DNA from: an uncultured Bacteroidales bacterium
GTDB taxonomy: Bacteria > Bacteroidota > Bacteroidia > Bacteroidales > Muribaculaceae
DNA: 64,000 nucleotides
Assembly: GCA_902776955.1 (NCBI GenBank)
Contig: CACYSG010000001.1
Location: forward strand, 62,001 to 126,000
Reading direction: 5' to 3'
Below the pieces are notes generated by a model. It was not told the DNA's origin. It worked only from the letters and a program-made list of their open reading frames with translations, and made no database searches. Of the stretch, positions 17,185-25,085 are shown piece by piece (position 1 is the first letter of the stretch; each line of letters starts with the position of its first letter). The position numbers and the translations under genes were made by a program.

Positions 17185-18933
17185 TTATTGTTTTCCTTTT
17201 TTCTTTTTCTTGGGGGCGGTGGCGTTTTTCTTGGCGGGTTTGGCCTTGATGTTGAGGATGCGGGTGTACTCGCCGGGCTTGTTGAACATCTGTTGGGCGG
17301 CGTCGAGGAAGTCGTCGTCCTTGATGGAGTTCTCGACCTGGCCGCGGGTGTAGTACATGCGGTCCATGATCTCCTGTGAGATGAGGTAGGCGATGTCGCG
17401 GCGGTGAAGGTCGAGGTCGTGGTCGAGGTCATGCTTGAGCAGTGCCTCGAGGATGTCGAACTGGGCTGCGGTGGAGTCGTTCATGTAGCCCTCGGACGTG
17501 GCGGTCTTGCGCAGGGTGGCGAGTTGCTGTTCGCACACCTTGTCATACTCAAACTTGTCGGGGTTGATGAAGGCCTTGAACTCGTTGAAGATGGTGTCGG
17601 TGACCTCAAACTCGGCCGGGCTGGGGATCTCGTCGCGGTGCTGGGCGACGTAGCGTGTGGCGAAGTCGAAGTCCCAGTGGTCGCGCATGATGTTATAGAC
17701 GATGCGCTTGAGTTCGCGCGGCTCGACCTTGATGTCGGGCATAATGCCGCCGCCCTCACTGACCTCGCGGCCGTGTGCCGTGTGGAAGACGCGTGCGGTG
17801 CTGTCGGTGGTGGTTTTCTTGTAGGTGCCGTCCTCGTTGCGGTTGCCGTAGTCGAGTTCCTGTATGAGTCGTCCGCTGGGGATGTAATACTTGGCGATGG
17901 TGACCTTGAGGATGCCGTCATAGGGGAGGTTGCGTGTGGACTGTACCAGTCCCTTGCCAAAGGAGCGCGAGCCGATGATCACGGCGCGGTCGAGGTCCTG
18001 GAGGGCGCCCGCTGTGATTTCGCTGGCGCTGGCCGAGCCGCCGTCGATGAGCACTGCCAGGGGGATGTCGGTGTCGATAGGGTCGACGGTGGTCTTGTAG
18101 GTGCGCTCGCTGGACTTGTCGCGTCCACGCATGACGAGGACCTGGGTGCCCTTGGGGACGAAGAAGCCGACAATCTGGATGGCCGCCTCGACGATGCCGC
18201 CGCCATTGCTGCGCAGGTCGAGCACGATGTTCTCGACGCGCGGGTCGTTCTTGAGTGCGATGAGGGCGTCGCGCACCTGCTGTGCCGACTTCTCGTTAAA
18301 GGTCGTCAGGTCGATGTAGCCGATGTTGCCTCGCGTGACGCCGTAGTAGGGGACGGGGTTGACGCTGATGGTCTCGCGGTTGAACGAGAAGGTCTTCACG
18401 CTGTCCTCATCGTAGGGGCGTACGACGGTCACCGTCAGGTGGGTGTTGGCCTGTCCCTTGAGTCGCTTGCTCACCTGGTCGCTGGTCCAGGTGTCGGTGC
18501 TGTCGCCGTCGATCATGATGATGCGGTCGCCGGAGCGCAAGCCGGCGCGTGCGGCGGGGCTGCCCTCGTAGGGTCCGCTGATGTAGACGCCCTTCTTGCC
18601 GTTGACGGAGCGTTCCATCAGGTAGCTGCCGATGCCGCCATACTCGCCGGTGCTCAACGTCATGAATTCGTCGGTCTCGACGGCGGGGATATACTCGGTG
18701 TAGGGGTCGATGTCGTCGAGCATCGCGTTGATGGCATTTTCGATGCTCTTCTGGGCGTTGATGGTGTCGACATAGAACGTGTTCAGTTCCTTGTAGAGCG
18801 TGTTGAAAATGTCCAGGCTGCGTGCCACGGCTGCATCATCGTTGACCGACTTGTCGTCGTCGGCGAGCGCTGCCGGTGCTGCCAGGCACAGGGCCACGCA
18901 TCCCCAGGCGAGGTATTTGAGCGTCTTTTTCAT
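17185..18933 (-). CDS. S41 family C-terminal processing protease
   Basis: The product is 582 residues with a signal peptide (MKKTLKYLAWGCVALCLAAP). A PDZ domain spans about 95-190 (EYGGIGSYLM, GSPAARAGLRSGDRIIMIDG). The S41 catalytic core has GGSASASEITAGAL near 297-310 (nucleophile Ser in SASASE) and SFGKGLVQ near 327, supplying the Lys of the Ser-Lys dyad. A long C-terminal helical domain ends in a KKKKKGK tail. Such CtpA-like enzymes act in the periplasm on tails of envelope proteins. Substrate unknown. Terminal region borders the repeat island at 16.9-17.1 kb. Confidence 0.94.
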   Translation of the reverse strand: MKKTLKYLAWGCVALCLAAPAALADDDKSVNDDAAVARSLDIFNTLYKELNTFYVDTINAQKSIENAINAMLDDIDPYTEYIPAVETDEFMTLSTGEYGGIGSYLMERSVNGKKGVYISGPYEGSPAARAGLRSGDRIIMIDGDSTDTWTSDQVSKRLKGQANTHLTVTVVRPYDEDSVKTFSFNRETISVNPVPYYGVTRGNIGYIDLTTFNEKSAQQVRDALIALKNDPRVENIVLDLRSNGGGIVEAAIQIVGFFVPKGTQVLVMRGRDKSSERTYKTTVDPIDTDIPLAVLIDGGSASASEITAGALQDLDRAVIIGSRSFGKGLVQSTRNLPYDGILKVTIAKYYIPSGRLIQELDYGNRNEDGTYKKTTTDSTARVFHTAHGREVSEGGGIMPDIKVEPRELKRIVYNIMRDHWDFDFATRYVAQHRDEIPSPAEFEVTDTIFNEFKAFINPDKFEYDKVCEQQLATLRKTATSEGYMNDSTAAQFDILEALLKHDLDHDLDLHRRDIAYLISQEIMDRMYYTRGQVENSIKDDDFLDAAQQMFNKPGEYTRILNIKAKPAKKNATAPKKKKKGKQ

Positions 18934-19047
18934 TATATATATATTGTTTGTGGCTGCGAAAATACTATTATTCCCTGAATTTAGGTCGCTTTAGGGGCCT
19001 AAAAAAGCGTTAAGTGGTCATTTTTTTCAAGTTTTTTTATTTTTTTA

Positions 19048-19078
19048 TTGCACAGTTCAAATATTGGCAGTAACTTTG
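19048..19078 (+). promoter_or_regulatory. Promoter of the tRNA-Asn pair
   Basis: TTG (19048-19050), a 20-base spacer, then TAACTTTG (19071-19078). The following ...CACCGCATTT is also found after the tRNA-Gln promoter at 49171-49190. Confidence 0.75.
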
Positions 19079-19121
19079 CACCGCATTTTTCGGCAGGGTT
19101 TGCCGCAAGGGTGCTGAAAAA

Positions 19122-19195
19122 GCTTCTTTAGCTCAGTTGGTTAGAGCATCTGACTGTTAATCAGGGGGTCCTTGGTTCAAGTCCAAGAAGAAGCG
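19122..19195 (+). tRNA. tRNA-Asn (GTT)
   Basis: The cloverleaf is complete: acceptor GCTTCTT/AAGAAGC, D arm GCTC...GAGC, anticodon loop CTGTTAA reading GTT, T arm CTTGG-TTCAAGT-CCAAG, discriminator G. CCA is not encoded. An identical gene follows about 40 bases later. Confidence 0.95.
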
Positions 19196-19235
19196 CACGA
19201 ACATAATATGAGAATAACACAATAAGAGAGGATTG

Positions 19236-19309
19236 CTTCTTTAGCTCAGTTGGTTAGAGCATCTGACTGTTAATCAGGGGGTCCTTGGTTCAAGTCCAAG
19301 AAGAAGCGC
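19236..19309 (+). tRNA. tRNA-Asn (GTT), second copy
   Basis: Identical to the copy at 19122-19195 across the tRNA. The short spacer and single upstream promoter suggest one precursor. Ends may be off by one base. Confidence 0.94.
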
Positions 19310-19310
19310 T

Positions 19311-19342
19311 GAGGGCGAGACTGCGTGAGTAGTCTCGCTCTT
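19311..19342 (+). terminator. Hairpin after the tRNA-Asn pair
   Basis: GAGGGCGAGACT pairs with AGTCTCGCTCTT (with G-T pairs) around an 8-base loop directly after the second tRNA. The following GGTTTGT is only weakly T-rich. Confidence 0.5.
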
Positions 19343-19440
19343 GGTTTGTCGTTGTGCCGCTGGCAGGTGCCGTGGACGCCTCAGCCGGTAACTGCTGGGG
19401 ACACGAGGTTGTTGCAAAACTAATGTCTCTTAATAGGTGA

Positions 19441-19570
19441 TCGCGCTGCGCGCGAGAAATCAAAAAAAATATTATTAATGAAATCATAATACAATTGATT
19501 GTTTATAATTCTTATGCGTTTTTTTGATTTCTCGGCCGTTAGGCCGATTAAAACTGCGCCGAGTGGAGTT
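19441..19570. repeat. Two facing T-tract/hairpin repeats
   Basis: At 19441-19469 a hairpin TCGCGC-TGC-GCGCGA is followed by AGAAATCAAAAAAA (box on the minus strand). At 19519-19547 the box TTTTTTTGATTTCT is followed by TCGGCC-GTTA-GGCCGA. The next bases, to about 19567, repeat in reverse at 36452-36480 (ACTCCACTCGGCGCRGTTTT). The 350-base gap 19310-19661 holds no gene. Confidence 0.75.
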
Positions 19571-19661
19571 GTCGCAACAGGCTCGGGAATGAGAAAAAAC
19601 AAGAAATGGACCCGTGCAATTCGGGCCCATTTCTCTTCAAGAAATCGTGATATAGCTATTT

Positions 19662-20180
19662 TTAGAAGCTTATGTTCTGGGTCGTTTTAACAGCGCCATT
19701 GGATTCAATGTTGAAGCCGTAGCATGTGCCACTATACCTGGTAATGATACTAGCCAACTTGTCCTTGGTCACACCGCTGGACTTGATGAAGTCTCTTGCA
19801 ACATCCTTGTTTTCCTTGCCGTTGACAACAACAACGTGAGCCATGCTAGCGATGAGGTCATATTTGTCCTTGTTGAGTTGTACACCTTCCTTCAACTTGA
19901 AGTCACACCTTACGCCGACAGTTGCGGGCAGTTTCTTAACGTCCACGGCTAAGTTCCAGCCTGTGGTTGTGACTTTCTCGGTAACGCTTTTGCCTTCGGC
20001 ATCTTTGTAGGTCATGGTGACGTCGCAGATGTCGAGGATATCGCCGGCGAAAGTTACACCAGCCTTGTAGGTCGTGCCCTTGCTTGAGCCGGGCTCGTCC
20101 TTGCTATCGTCATTACCGCAGCTTGTCATTGTGAGGGCGGCCATGAGGACCAGCACACTCATGAAAAAATACTTCTTCAT
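19662..20180 (-). CDS. Lipoprotein, paralogue C of a DLLDICD family
   Basis: The product is 172 residues with a lipoprotein signal (MKKYFFMSVLVLMAALTMTSC). GDILDICDVTMTYKDAEGK near residue 50 and FKLKEGVQLNKDKYDL near 96 align with paralogues A and B at 5.0-6.3 kb, although it lies 13 kb away. Probably anchored to a membrane leaflet. No function can be assigned. It follows another lipoprotein gene (20256-20747) by 75 bases and may be co-transcribed. Confidence 0.82.
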   Translation of the reverse strand: MKKYFFMSVLVLMAALTMTSCGNDDSKDEPGSSKGTTYKAGVTFAGDILDICDVTMTYKDAEGKSVTEKVTTTGWNLAVDVKKLPATVGVRCDFKLKEGVQLNKDKYDLIASMAHVVVVNGKENKDVARDFIKSSGVTKDKLASIITRYSGTCYGFNIESNGAVKTTQNISF

Positions 20181-20255
20181 TGTTTTGATTGATTTAGATT
20201 TAATAATAAATTAAAGATAGTTTATAAATGTTGATAAACAGTTAGTTACATTAGT

Positions 20256-20747
20256 TTACTCGTCGCCATTGTATTTGATGCTGATGGTACGGGACTCGAG
20301 GGTCGTGGTGCCCGTTGGCAGGGTGTGCTTGCAAGCAATGGTTACCTCGATTCCGAAGGCAAACTTGTTCTTGCCCTGGGTCTTGTCGAGGTTGTCGACC
20401 TTGTTCTTGAACGCCATGAGCTTGGTTTCCATCTCGGCATACTTCTTCTTGGCGGCTTCGTCCTCGCGTTTGATAACCTCATCACGATTGCTGTTGTTGT
20501 ACTTCACAGACCATTCCTGACCGGTGATGATCGTCTTGAGCTCTTTGAGCAGGCCTTCGTAAACGGCTTGGGCAGCGGCTTTGTCCGTCTCATGCGGGAA
20601 ATAGGAATAATCATTATCGGTAGTACCACCGCAGTAGTACTGGATAGTCATATCGGGCTCGCTTTTGTCATCGCCACAAGAGGTCAAGTTTACACTCAGT
20701 AACACAGCGCACACGATGACGGCTGCAGCAAATAAGAACTTTTTCAT
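20256..20747 (-). CDS. Lipoprotein of unknown function
   Basis: The product is 163 residues. The lipoprotein signal runs MKKFLFAAAVIVCAVLLSVN to a Cys in LTSCGDD. The mature part is charged and helical in the middle (KREDEAAKKKYAEMETKLMA, about residues 95-115), then beta-rich (FGIEVTIACKHTLPTGTTTL). Not related by eye to the DLLDICD paralogues next to it. Likely co-transcribed with 20829-21602 and 19662-20180. Confidence 0.78.
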   Translation of the reverse strand: MKKFLFAAAVIVCAVLLSVNLTSCGDDKSEPDMTIQYYCGGTTDNDYSYFPHETDKAAAQAVYEGLLKELKTIITGQEWSVKYNNSNRDEVIKREDEAAKKKYAEMETKLMAFKNKVDNLDKTQGKNKFAFGIEVTIACKHTLPTGTTTLESRTISIKYNGDE

Positions 20748-20828
20748 TGTTTCTTGATTGATTTGAATTTGATTAAATATTAATAGTGCGATTGATAAGA
20801 ATTCTTTGTGATGATGCCGTTGCGGGAT

Positions 20829-21602
20829 TTACTTGCAAGGGATCTTGGTGAATTGCCAATACTTGCTCTCCTTGAGTTCAAACTCGGTGTCCTCGCGCGA
20901 CAGCGGCGGGAAAATCAGGGCGAAACGCAGTTTCTGATAGGCCTGGTCAATATTGGTTTTAGCGGGCGAGACGGTGATATTCTGGGTGCTCACGATTCCC
21001 AACTTGCCGCTCTTCTTGCCCTTGATGTAGGCTTCAGGGTTGATGGAGGCAAATGTATTGATCGTACCGCTCTCACACTCCATTTCGATGCGGGTCTCGG
21101 TGTCGGAGCAGCACACGCGCAGGATCTGGACGCGTTCGGCCTTCTTGCCGGGCTTGCAGATAGGGTTCTCCCTCATGAAGCGGTAACCCGAGTAGTCGGA
21201 CAGTGTCACCTTGTCGTTGTTGAGGACACTGGGACCGTCTTCGGTGCGTCCGGCGGGCTTGTACAGGCTGTTGATTTTGCGGGTAAGGGTGCGCTGGTCG
21301 ATGTATTCATATTTCCAGTTGAGCACAGCAGCTTCCTCATACTTGGCCAGGGCATCGGCATATTTGCCGTCTTCCTCCAGTTCGCGAGCCTCTTCCATCA
21401 TGTCGTCGAAGGTGGATTGGTACTGAGCCTTCTCGCGAGCGTAGATTTCGGCCTTCTGCTTGCGTTCCTGGGACTGGAGCACTGAGTTGAGACCGCTGAG
21501 TACACCGCTAGCGATGCGGTCGACCTGGGTGTACTGTGCACTCGTTGTCAAGCTGATGGCGACAAGTGCAACCAATGTCATGTAAAATCTTGCTTTTCTC
21601 AT
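20829..21602 (-). CDS. Secreted protein with a TPR-like segment
   Basis: The product is 257 residues with a signal peptide ending near SAQYTQ. Residues 45-100 form a helical stretch with the tetratricopeptide-like pattern ARELEEDGKYADALAKYEEA. The C-terminal half is beta-rich with a CCSD segment. No known family recognised. It is the first gene of a likely run of three exported proteins (20829, 20256, 19662). Its neighbour upstream is the AraC-type regulator at 21644-22336. Confidence 0.78.
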   Translation of the reverse strand: MRKARFYMTLVALVAISLTTSAQYTQVDRIASGVLSGLNSVLQSQERKQKAEIYAREKAQYQSTFDDMMEEARELEEDGKYADALAKYEEAAVLNWKYEYIDQRTLTRKINSLYKPAGRTEDGPSVLNNDKVTLSDYSGYRFMRENPICKPGKKAERVQILRVCCSDTETRIEMECESGTINTFASINPEAYIKGKKSGKLGIVSTQNITVSPAKTNIDQAYQKLRFALIFPPLSREDTEFELKESKYWQFTKIPCK

Positions 21603-21643
21603 TTTTTGTTTCGATTTTATGAATTAATTATCTAATGTTGATT

Positions 21644-22336
21644 TTATTCTTCTTGGACACCCTTAATCAGACGCTTCTTCTCGCGGTACTGCTTGGGCGA
21701 CATGCCAAACCGTTTCCTGAAGATGGTGCGGAAGGTGGTCGTGCCGCCGAATCCTACCTCGTGGGCCACAGCGTCGATGGTCCAGTTGGGCTGCTCCACC
21801 AGCAGGCGGCAACCTGCCAGCAGGCGTTTGGTGTTCAAGTACTCGGCGAGGGTGTTGTCTTCTTGACGGGTTTTGATGACCTGAGTGATACGCCGCTGGG
21901 TCAGGCTGAGCGCATGGGCGATCTCTTTGAGCGTCACGTCGGGATTCCTGTACAGTCCCAAGTTGTCTATCTGGGTGTCAATCCAGTCCATGAGCTGTTC
22001 GTCGGTCTTGTCGGCGGCGTTGGTTACATCGTCGATTTCCTGCTGCAGCCTGCCCGACTGGTCAGCCTGATTGGCTTGACGTAGCATCTCGTTGATTTTG
22101 TCTTGGGCGTTCTTGAGTTCCTCTTCGGCCTTGTGCAGTTCGTGTTCGGTCTCGTAGAGGCTCTGCTGTGTCGAGGCCTTCTGCTTATCGCTCTCTTTCA
22201 TCTGGCCAACCAGGCTGGCGTTGTGCTTCATCAGCTTCTGGGTAACATTAAACGACAGCACCAATGCAATGATGACTGCAATAAATGTAACTGCCAGTGC
22301 CAGGATGATGAGTTTGAGGATAAGCGCCTCTTGCAT
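21644..22336 (-). CDS. Membrane-anchored AraC family regulator
   Basis: I start it at MQEALILKLIIL (22336), because a TACCTTTG promoter element lies at 22364-22371, inside the longer open frame that reaches 22450. The product is about 230 residues. It has one transmembrane helix (residues 8-30), a coiled coil (about 40-100, many Gln/Glu/Lys), and a C-terminal AraC double helix-turn-helix (VTLKEIAHALSLTQRRITQV and WTIDAVAHEVGFGGTTTFRT, ending with FRKRFGMSPKQYREKK). A DNA-binding domain tethered to the inner membrane suggests signalling from membrane or periplasm. Divergent from the six-helix membrane protein at 22557. Targets may be the exported-protein genes downstream. Confidence 0.85.
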   Translation of the reverse strand: MQEALILKLIILALAVTFIAVIIALVLSFNVTQKLMKHNASLVGQMKESDKQKASTQQSLYETEHELHKAEEELKNAQDKINEMLRQANQADQSGRLQQEIDDVTNAADKTDEQLMDWIDTQIDNLGLYRNPDVTLKEIAHALSLTQRRITQVIKTRQEDNTLAEYLNTKRLLAGCRLLVEQPNWTIDAVAHEVGFGGTTTFRTIFRKRFGMSPKQYREKKRLIKGVQEE

Positions 22337-22363
22337 GAATTTTGTTATTTGAAAAATTTTTTG

Positions 22364-22371
22364 CAAAGGTA
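22364..22371 (-). promoter_or_regulatory. -7 element of the AraC-type gene
   Basis: Minus-strand TACCTTTG, about 28 bases before the chosen ATG at 22336. Confidence 0.55.
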
Positions 22372-22491
22372 CTACTATTTCAGATGAGGAGCTGTAAAAC
22401 CGACAAAAACTCGCATTTTTCATCAACCAAATCGGCGACAAAGCGACCAAATTGCCAATTTTGCGTCAGAATGGGCCTTTTGGGTCAACCA

Positions 22492-22526
22492 TTGAGCTAT
22501 TTTTCACTAGAGAATTACTACCTTTG
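22492..22526 (+). promoter_or_regulatory. Promoter of the six-helix membrane protein
   Basis: TTG at 22492-22494 and TACCTTTG at 22519-22526, spacer 24 (longer than usual). The ATG at 22557 is 31 bases downstream. Confidence 0.55.
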
Positions 22527-22556
22527 TCCCATTCAACAAAAATAGACTATTCTCAA

Positions 22557-23141
22557 ATGCAGAACACCATAACCGACAATCTAGATTATACGGTTGACAA
22601 TAACCGCAACGTCAATCACCTGACCTCTGGGCTTCCCCAATGGGTCATCTTGGCGGCCTTTATCATCATGGTGGTGGCGGCGATATTCACCATCACGCCG
22701 ATTGACAGGTGGTTTAAGGATTATTCCTCGATAGTCATTGCGCTCGTCAACACGGTGGGCATGGTGACGATGTACTATGCGGCGATGCGCGGCATGAAGC
22801 GCCTGTATCATCCGCTCACGGCGTTGTGGATCGTTATCATAGCGCTCAATATCGTCACTTTTTTTGCTATCCTCTTTGAGTCGGCCTTTCCCGAGGTCAG
22901 TTTCGTCATAGCTTGTGTGCTGCCGTTGTGCTATCTGCCGCTGGGAGCGCTGATTATCATCTGGTACCGCGGGCAGCTGCGCCGTTTGGGCATCTGGATG
23001 ATTGTCCGCATCCTCGTTGTCATGCTGCTTCCCATTGCCTGGTACATGCTGGGAATCGGTCTCAACGACATTATCCTGGATGCTATCATTGTCGTCACCG
23101 AACTCATCTACGCTTATCTGTTCTTACGCATCCTGTGGTAA
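22557..23141 (+). CDS. Six-helix membrane protein
   Basis: Start chosen at MQNTITDNLD (22557), downstream of the promoter; the frame is open to 22452. About 194 residues. A polar 25-residue N-terminus is followed by six hydrophobic segments (WVILAAFIIMVVAAIFTI, IVIALVNTVGMVTMYYAAM, LTALWIVIIALNIVTFFAIL, FVIACVLPLCYLPLGALIII, MIVRILVVMLLPIAWYMLGI, IILDAIIVVTELIYAYLFLR). No transporter motif recognised. It is divergent from the membrane-anchored AraC regulator, so it may be a partner or target of it. Followed by an inverted repeat at 23180-23261. Confidence 0.82.
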   Translation: MQNTITDNLDYTVDNNRNVNHLTSGLPQWVILAAFIIMVVAAIFTITPIDRWFKDYSSIVIALVNTVGMVTMYYAAMRGMKRLYHPLTALWIVIIALNIVTFFAILFESAFPEVSFVIACVLPLCYLPLGALIIIWYRGQLRRLGIWMIVRILVVMLLPIAWYMLGIGLNDIILDAIIVVTELIYAYLFLRILW

Positions 23142-23179
23142 TTGAGGCAAGAGGGGATGAAATTAAAGTTCTGAAGTCT

Positions 23180-23261
23180 GTAGAGACGCAAAATCTTGCG
23201 TCTCCAATCGGTTGAAATTACCATTATGCTGACCTTGAGACGCAAGATTTTGCGTCTCTAC
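23180..23261. repeat. 25-bp perfect inverted repeat
   Basis: The arm at 23180-23204, reading GTAGAGACGC..., is the exact reverse complement of 23237-23261. Each arm also contains the internal palindrome GACGCAA/TTGCGTC. It lies between the convergent membrane protein and zinc-ribbon genes. Arms of this kind are a common dispersed element in Bacteroidales. Confidence 0.85.
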
Positions 23262-23306
23262 AGGTTGGGGGTGTAGTACGGTCGATAAGTTGGGAGGGAC
23301 TGTTGT

Positions 23307-23744
23307 TTATTGGAGGGCCTCGAGGAGGAGGCCGAAAAAGACATAGGCGGCGAACAGGATGAGGGTGAAGACGATGGTGCGCCCCAAGCAGCCCAAGGCG
23401 CTCATGCCGTCTTGGCCTTTCTTTTTCTTCTTGCTTTTCTTCTTGGTGGAAGTGTTTTTCTTTTTGGTGCCGCTATCGCCGGTCAGGCCGGTATAGCGGT
23501 AGGAGGTGGTTGCCTGTTTCATGCGCGTTTTGTGGGGCGGGGGAGTCGCGTTGTTGCTGCTGCTCTTGGGTGGAGGCGGAGTAGCTGCATCGGCCTCGTC
23601 ATAACGTGCCGCAACGCGTGCGGTGGGCACGGGCTGGCGTGCCTGCAGCAAGCACTGCGGGCAGACAATCACGCCGTCGTTGGCGACGAGCTGCTCGTTG
23701 CTGATATCGAGCTTTTTACCGCATTTGGGACAGGTCCAACGCAT
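23307..23744 (-). CDS. Zinc-ribbon protein with C-terminal membrane helix
   Basis: The product is 145 residues. The N-terminal zinc ribbon has CPKC near residues 5-8 and CPQC near 28-31. A Pro/Ser/Lys-rich linker includes a run of lysines (KKKSKKKKKGQDG, about 100-113). The C-terminal end is one hydrophobic helix (TIVFTLILFAAYVFFGLLL). It is therefore a tail-anchored cytosolic zinc ribbon. It is the last gene of the operon with the vWA, tubulin-like and actin-like genes. The lysine-rich linker could touch nucleic acid or acidic lipids. Function unknown. Confidence 0.8.
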   Translation of the reverse strand: MRWTCPKCGKKLDISNEQLVANDGVIVCPQCLLQARQPVPTARVAARYDEADAATPPPPKSSSNNATPPPHKTRMKQATTSYRYTGLTGDSGTKKKNTSTKKKSKKKKKGQDGMSALGCLGRTIVFTLILFAAYVFFGLLLEALQ

Positions 23745-23751
23745 TTTTAGT

Positions 23752-23801
23752 TAATAGTTAATAGTTAAGAGATAAGAGATAATAGATAAGAGATAATAGT
23801 T
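23752..23801. repeat. Iterated TAATAGTTAA / GATAAGAGATAA words
   Basis: Overlapping copies of AGTTAATAG and AGATAAGAGATAATAG occupy the gap between the zinc-ribbon gene and the gene starting at 25054. A related TTATCTCTTATCTG occurs inverted at about 23837-23850, so the gap can form a hairpin. Confidence 0.75.
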
Positions 23802-23872
23802 GACGGTGGGCTGCTTATTGAACAGTGTCTACCTATTATCTCTTATCTGTTTAACTCTTAACTGAAAGAACG

Positions 23873-25054
23873 TTAGCCTTCGTAGTGGATGATGGCCTTG
23901 ACAACGATGTGCCACTTGCCGTCGATGAATTCGGCCTCGCCGGGACGGTCGGTAACGATGTGGCTGCCGCTGGGAATCTGGATGGCGTTGCCCGAGCAGG
24001 CGCGGATCAGGTTCTCGGCGGGCATCATCAGAGCGAAGCGGTGTACCTCGGGCTTGTCAATCACCTCGAAGGTGCCATGCTGGCCGTCGAACGTGGTGAG
24101 CACGTAGATGGAGTTGCCGGGCTCGAAGGTGTCGCTCACGTGGGTGAAGTCGTCGTTTTCGTCGGGCTTGTTCATGAACAGGTTCATCACCTCGTCGGTT
24201 TCCTCAACAGGCTCCTGGGCCATGGGCTCGGGGGCGTCCTCGTCGGGAGCGACCTCGGCAAGCTCTTCCTCGATGAGCGGTTCTTCCGCTTCGGCAACGG
24301 GCTCGACAGGCTCGCCGTTAGCGCGGGCGGCTTTGCCGGTGAGTCTGATGGACAAGGCCTTCATCTGGTCGGCGGCGTCGGTCGAGAACTCCTGCAGGTT
24401 GGCGTTGGTGCGCTCGATCTCGCGGGCAAACGAGCGTTTCATCTCATTGATTTTGCCGCGGTTGCTCAGGGCCGTTAGCAGGGCGCACAGGCCGAGCAGT
24501 GAGCCCAGGATACCGAGCCACAAGGGCAGGTTGGCATCACAGGCCGAAGCGTTGTTGCGTTGTTGCCTGTGGCGTGCATCGTGAATGGGTTCGGCGTCAG
24601 CCTCGTTATTCTCGCCGCCCTCTTGGACGCCCTCGGGGTTCTCGTTGTCGGTCGGGGAGGGTACAGCGTTAGCAATCTCGGGGTGATCGGTGATGAATGT
24701 CTGGAAATCGGGTTCAACGAGTTTCCATACCTGGGGTATCACGAGCTCCTTGAGGTCGTTGATGCTACCACCCTTGTCCTCACTCTTCTTGAACTCGTTG
24801 TAGATCTTTTCCCACTTGGTGCCCTGGTTGCCATAGACGTCGTTGAGGTCGTCGAGGTTGTAACCCTGGGGGAAGCGCCTCTGCATCTCGTCGGAGGTCT
24901 TAGCGAACCCCTTGGCGTAGGCCGTGTAGTGTGCACAGCGGGCGACGCCCTGTTTCCACAGAGCAGGCGAGAGCGGTTGGTCGGCATTGATTTGCGCCAG
25001 TGCCGAGGTGGCGAGGCAGATGATGGCTGCCATGAGTAATGTAAAGCGTTTCAT
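23873..25054 (-). CDS. Single-span envelope protein of the vWA/tubulin operon
   Basis: The product is 393 residues. A signal peptide (MKRFTLLMAAIICLATSALA) is followed by a soluble helical region (20-140), a charged low-complexity stretch, a transmembrane helix near 178-198 (LPLWLGILGSLLGLCALLTA), a short coiled coil (about 200-240), a Glu/Pro-rich acidic linker (250-300) and a beta-rich C-terminal domain with GSHIVTDRPGEAEFIDGKWH. It would place one domain in the periplasm and one in the cytosol, bridging the cytosolic ATPase/GTPase pair to the envelope. No family recognised. Confidence 0.8.
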   Translation of the reverse strand: MKRFTLLMAAIICLATSALAQINADQPLSPALWKQGVARCAHYTAYAKGFAKTSDEMQRRFPQGYNLDDLNDVYGNQGTKWEKIYNEFKKSEDKGGSINDLKELVIPQVWKLVEPDFQTFITDHPEIANAVPSPTDNENPEGVQEGGENNEADAEPIHDARHRQQRNNASACDANLPLWLGILGSLLGLCALLTALSNRGKINEMKRSFAREIERTNANLQEFSTDAADQMKALSIRLTGKAARANGEPVEPVAEAEEPLIEEELAEVAPDEDAPEPMAQEPVEETDEVMNLFMNKPDENDDFTHVSDTFEPGNSIYVLTTFDGQHGTFEVIDKPEVHRFALMMPAENLIRACSGNAIQIPSGSHIVTDRPGEAEFIDGKWHIVVKAIIHYEG

Positions 25055-25085
25055 AACTCTAAAAGTTTTTTGGAGATATTTATAT

